Part shown: positions 4,055 through 6,581 of the stretch, one piece after another
Layout of the letters: every line of letters begins with the position of its first letter
Position numbering within the stretch: the first letter of the stretch is position 1
Assembly: GCA_025352585.1 (NCBI GenBank)
Contig: JANXTD010000602.1
Span: 1-6,581 of the forward strand
DNA from: Fimbriiglobus sp.
Lineage (GTDB): Bacteria > Planctomycetota > Planctomycetia > Gemmatales > Gemmataceae
DNA: 6,581 bases
Reading direction: 5' to 3'
Translations under genes and position numbers: made by a program
Notes under the pieces: generated by a model
Databases searched by the model: none
Told to the model about the DNA's origin: nothing
The model's input: only the letters and a program-made list of their open reading frames with translations

Positions 4055-6520
4055 ATGCGAACCCTCTCCCTCGTGGCCACCCTCGCGGCGGTCGCCCTGA
4101 CGACGCCCCTGCGGGCGGAAGTCACGGCCCTCACGCCGTTCCCCGCCAAACTCGCCATCCGCGGCAGCGACGACGCCCCGCAGTTGCTCGTCACCGGCAC
4201 CGACGGGCCACGCGAACGCGACCTCACCGCCGTCGCGGCTTACGGCGTGTCCGACCCCAAGGTCGCCCGCGTCGATGCCGCCGGGCGGGTCTTCCCGCTC
4301 GCCAACGGCGCGGCCGACATCACCGCCACGTTTCAGGGCAAGTCTACGAAGGTGCCGCTCACGGTCGCCGGGCTGGAGACGTTCGAGCCGATCAACTTCA
4401 CCAACACGATCGAGCCGATCCTGACGAAGCTGAGCTGCAACAGCGGCGGCTGCCACGGCAAGATTCAGGGGCAGAACAACTTCCGCCTGTCGCTGCTCGG
4501 CTACGACCCCGAACTCGACTTCGCCACGCTCACCAAAGAGTCGCGCGGTCGGCGGATGCTGCCCTCGGCCCCGGACCAGTCGCTGTTCCTCTTGAAGACG
4601 ACGGGGCAAGTCCCGCACGGCGGCGGCAAGAAGACCGAAGTCGGCAGCGAGGAGTACAAGGTGCTGCGCCGCTGGATCGCCTCCGGCACGCCGTTCGGCC
4701 GGCCGACCGACCCGACGATCGTGAAGGTCACCGTCTACCCCGAGACGCGCGTCATCGACCGCAGCGCCCGCCAGCAACTCGCCGTCCACGCCCACTACTC
4801 CGACGGCCGCGTCGAGGACGTGACCCGCCGGGCGCAGTACGAGAGCAACGAGACCGAGGTCGCCACCGTCAACGAAACGGGCCTGGTGAACACGCTCACC
4901 ACGACCGGGCAAGCCGCCGTCATGGTGCGCTTCTCGGGCTTGGTCAACGTCTTCCAGGCGGTCGTCCCCCGGCCCGGTGCCGCGGTCGATTTCGCCTTCA
5001 CGCCCAAGACGGTGGTGGACCAGTTCACCGCCAAGAAGTGGCGCGAGTTGAACATCGCGCCGTCGGGCGTCTGCACCGACGAGCAGTTCGCCCGCCGCGC
5101 CGCGCTCGACATCACCGGCACGCTGCCGGCCGCCGAGGTCGTCATGGCGTTCGCCGCGGACAAGGACCCGGCCAAGCGCGACAAGTTCGTGGACAAGCTG
5201 CTCGAGACGCCGGAGTACGCCTACTTCTTCGCCAACAAGTGGGCCGACGTGTTGCGCGTCAAGCGCCGCGGCGAGCCGCAGCGGGCGTCGGGCACGTTCA
5301 GCTTCCACAGTTGGATCCGCGAGTCGGTCGCCGCCGACAAGCCGTACAGCGACTTCGCCCGCGAGATCGTCTGCGCCATCGGCGACGAGGCCAAGTCGCC
5401 GCCGACCGTCTGGTTCAAGGAGGTCACGACGCCGGAGCAGTTCGTCGACGACGTGAGCCAGGTGTTCCTGGGCCAGCGTCTGGCGTGCGCCCAGTGCCAC
5501 CACCACCCCTACGAGAAGTGGACCCAGGACGACTACTGGGGCCTCGCGGCGTTCTTCGGCCGCGTCGGCAAGAAGGACGTGCCGACGCCGGGCAAGCAGG
5601 TCAACAACCAGCAGGCGAAGCCGGTCGTGATCTTCACCAAGACCAGCGGCAGTGTCTCGAACAAGCGCACCGGCAAGGTCGCGCCGACCAAGCCGCTCGA
5701 CGCCGAGGCCAAGGTGATCGGCGGCGACGACGACCCGCGCGAGCTGCTGGCCGACTGGATGACCGACCCCAAGAACCCGTACTTCGCCAAGGCGGTGGCG
5801 AACCGCTACTGGGCGCACTTCTTCGGCCGCGGCGTCGTCGACCCGCTCGACGACATGCGCGTGACGAACCCGCCGTCCAACCCGGCGCTGCTCGACGCCT
5901 TAGCCGCGGACCTGGTCGCTAACAAGTACAGCTTGAAAGCGCTGATCCGCACGATCTGTAAGAGCCAGACGTACCAGTTGAGTTCCGCGCCCAACGAGTT
6001 CAACGCGACCGACAAGCAGAGCTACGCCCGCTACTACCCCAAGCGTCTGGCGGCGGAAGTGGTGTTCGACGCGGTCTGCCAGGTGACGCAAAGCCCGTCG
6101 GACTTCAGCGGGCTGCCGAAGGACAAGAACGCGCCGAGTCGGGCGATCATGCTGCCGGACGAGTCGTTCACGTCGTACTTCCTCGACGTGCTGGGCCGGC
6201 CGCAGCGCATCAGTGCGTGCGAGTGCGAGCGCGTCAACGAAGCGAGCCTTGCGATGACGCTGCACCTGTTGAATAGCCAGGAGGTGCAGGACAAGATCGG
6301 CCGCGCCGCCGGCCGCGCCGACCGGCTGAGCCGCGACCCCCGCCCGGACGCGGTGAAGCTCGACGAACTGTTCCTGCTGGCCGTCGGCAAGACGCCCTCA
6401 CCCGAGCAACGGGCGTTGGCGCTGGAACACCTCGCCAAGCACGAGAAGGCGAAAAAGGTGGCGTACGAGAACATCCTGTGGGCGCTGCTGAACAGCAAGG
6501 CGTTCCTGTTCAACCAGTAA
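4055..6520 (+). CDS. Exported DUF1549/DUF1553 cytochrome-like protein with Ig-like (Big_2) domains
   Basis: An 821-residue protein with a signal peptide at residues 1-21 (MRTLSLVATLAAVALTTPLRA, cut before E22). In order it has: a first Ig-like segment (about 24-105, 'VSDPKVARVDAAGRVFPLANGAADITATF'); a cytochrome-like segment with C128-NSGG-C133-H134 and PHGGGKK...EEYKVLRRWIASG; a Big_2-like domain (about 220-305); DUF1549 (about 320-525), starting VVDQFTAKKW and including C478-AQ-C481-H482 in LACAQCHHHPYEKW; and DUF1553 (about 555-815), with NRYWAHFFGRGVVDPLDDMR, PKRLAAEVVFDAV, a C722-x-C724-E-R site and LHLLNS. These proteins are abundant in planctomycetes, usually paired with DUF1501 proteins. 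They are thought to act outside the cytoplasmic membrane, possibly in breakdown of complex organic matter, but the reaction is unproven. The C-terminal end is natural (ALLNSKAFLFNQ, TAA). The DUF1501 partner, if present, is beyond the window. Confidence 0.95.
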   Translation: MRTLSLVATLAAVALTTPLRAEVTALTPFPAKLAIRGSDDAPQLLVTGTDGPRERDLTAVAAYGVSDPKVARVDAAGRVFPLANGAADITATFQGKSTKVPLTVAGLETFEPINFTNTIEPILTKLSCNSGGCHGKIQGQNNFRLSLLGYDPELDFATLTKESRGRRMLPSAPDQSLFLLKTTGQVPHGGGKKTEVGSEEYKVLRRWIASGTPFGRPTDPTIVKVTVYPETRVIDRSARQQLAVHAHYSDGRVEDVTRRAQYESNETEVATVNETGLVNTLTTTGQAAVMVRFSGLVNVFQAVVPRPGAAVDFAFTPKTVVDQFTAKKWRELNIAPSGVCTDEQFARRAALDITGTLPAAEVVMAFAADKDPAKRDKFVDKLLETPEYAYFFANKWADVLRVKRRGEPQRASGTFSFHSWIRESVAADKPYSDFAREIVCAIGDEAKSPPTVWFKEVTTPEQFVDDVSQVFLGQRLACAQCHHHPYEKWTQDDYWGLAAFFGRVGKKDVPTPGKQVNNQQAKPVVIFTKTSGSVSNKRTGKVAPTKPLDAEAKVIGGDDDPRELLADWMTDPKNPYFAKAVANRYWAHFFGRGVVDPLDDMRVTNPPSNPALLDALAADLVANKYSLKALIRTICKSQTYQLSSAPNEFNATDKQSYARYYPKRLAAEVVFDAVCQVTQSPSDFSGLPKDKNAPSRAIMLPDESFTSYFLDVLGRPQRISACECERVNEASLAMTLHLLNSQEVQDKIGRAAGRADRLSRDPRPDAVKLDELFLLAVGKTPSPEQRALALEHLAKHEKAKKVAYENILWALLNSKAFLFNQ

Positions 6521-6537
6521 ATCCGACGGAATTTTGC

Positions 6538-6561
6538 CGCAGAGACGCAGAGTCGCGGAGA
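6538..6561 (+). repeat. Three tandem imperfect 8-mers (CGCAGAGN type)
   Basis: CGCAGAGA (6538-6545), CGCAGAGT (6546-6553) and CGCGGAGA (6554-6561) follow each other without gaps, 17 nt after the stop of the DUF1549/DUF1553 gene. They are flanked by TTTT on the left and AAAA on the right, which makes the patch clearly less GC-rich than its surroundings. From memory, similar 'CGCAGAGACGCAGAG' strings occur scattered between genes in many unrelated bacterial genomes. No function is established that I can name. The element may continue beyond the window. Confidence 0.6.
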
Positions 6562-6581
6562 AAACCAAAACTTGACTTTGG

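Noticed and set aside
4019..5818. Long open frame of 599 codons on the minus strand opposite the DUF1549/DUF1553 gene
   Set aside because: It is low-complexity in Arg/Val/Gly/Leu and lies entirely opposite a gene with clear domains. It is the expected antisense shadow of high-GC third positions.
5038..5922. 294-codon plus-strand open frame inside the DUF1549/DUF1553 gene
   Set aside because: It is an Arg-rich, out-of-frame shadow with no recognisable domain.

Overview
The window is very GC-rich with strong G/C third positions. It carries protein families that are hallmarks of Planctomycetota: a DUF1559 / H-X9-DG prepilin-like protein and a large DUF1549-DUF1553 cytochrome-like protein with bacterial Ig-like domains. 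The most likely source is a Gemmataceae-type planctomycete chromosome. This assignment rests on gene families and composition only.

Layout, left to right. (1) 1-847 (+): the 3' part of a DUF1559 gene, cut by the window edge. (2) 903-2000 (-): an SPFH-domain protein of the YdjI / 'virion core protein' type with a C-terminal GYF_2 domain, convergent with gene 1. A small hairpin lies between the two stops. (3) 2121-3176 (+): an esterase with an N-terminal CBM20-like starch-binding domain, divergent from gene 2 across 120 bp. (4) 3256-3852 (+): a small membrane protein with two CxxC pairs and two membrane segments, of unknown function. (5) 3853-4054: a 202-bp intergenic stretch holding a nested inverted repeat (two 31-nt arms, each itself a hairpin) and then a promoter-like pair of hexamers. 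(6) 4055-6520 (+): an exported 821-aa DUF1549/DUF1553 protein with a CX4CH and a CxxCH motif. (7) 6521-6581: the start of the next intergenic region, with three tandem imperfect 8-mers (CGCAGAGN type).

The genes do not form one obvious pathway. Strand changes, intergenic spacers and separate promoter-like hexamers suggest mostly independent transcription units. The DUF1549/DUF1553 gene is normally followed by a DUF1501 gene, which would lie past the right edge. I see no CRISPR array, tRNA, rRNA, transposase or recognisable defence system. The most unusual non-coding structure is the nested inverted repeat at 3861-3955. The most unusual coding features are the SPFH-GYF_2 architecture with duplicated APPPLP motifs and the 10-G tract at the start of the esterase gene.
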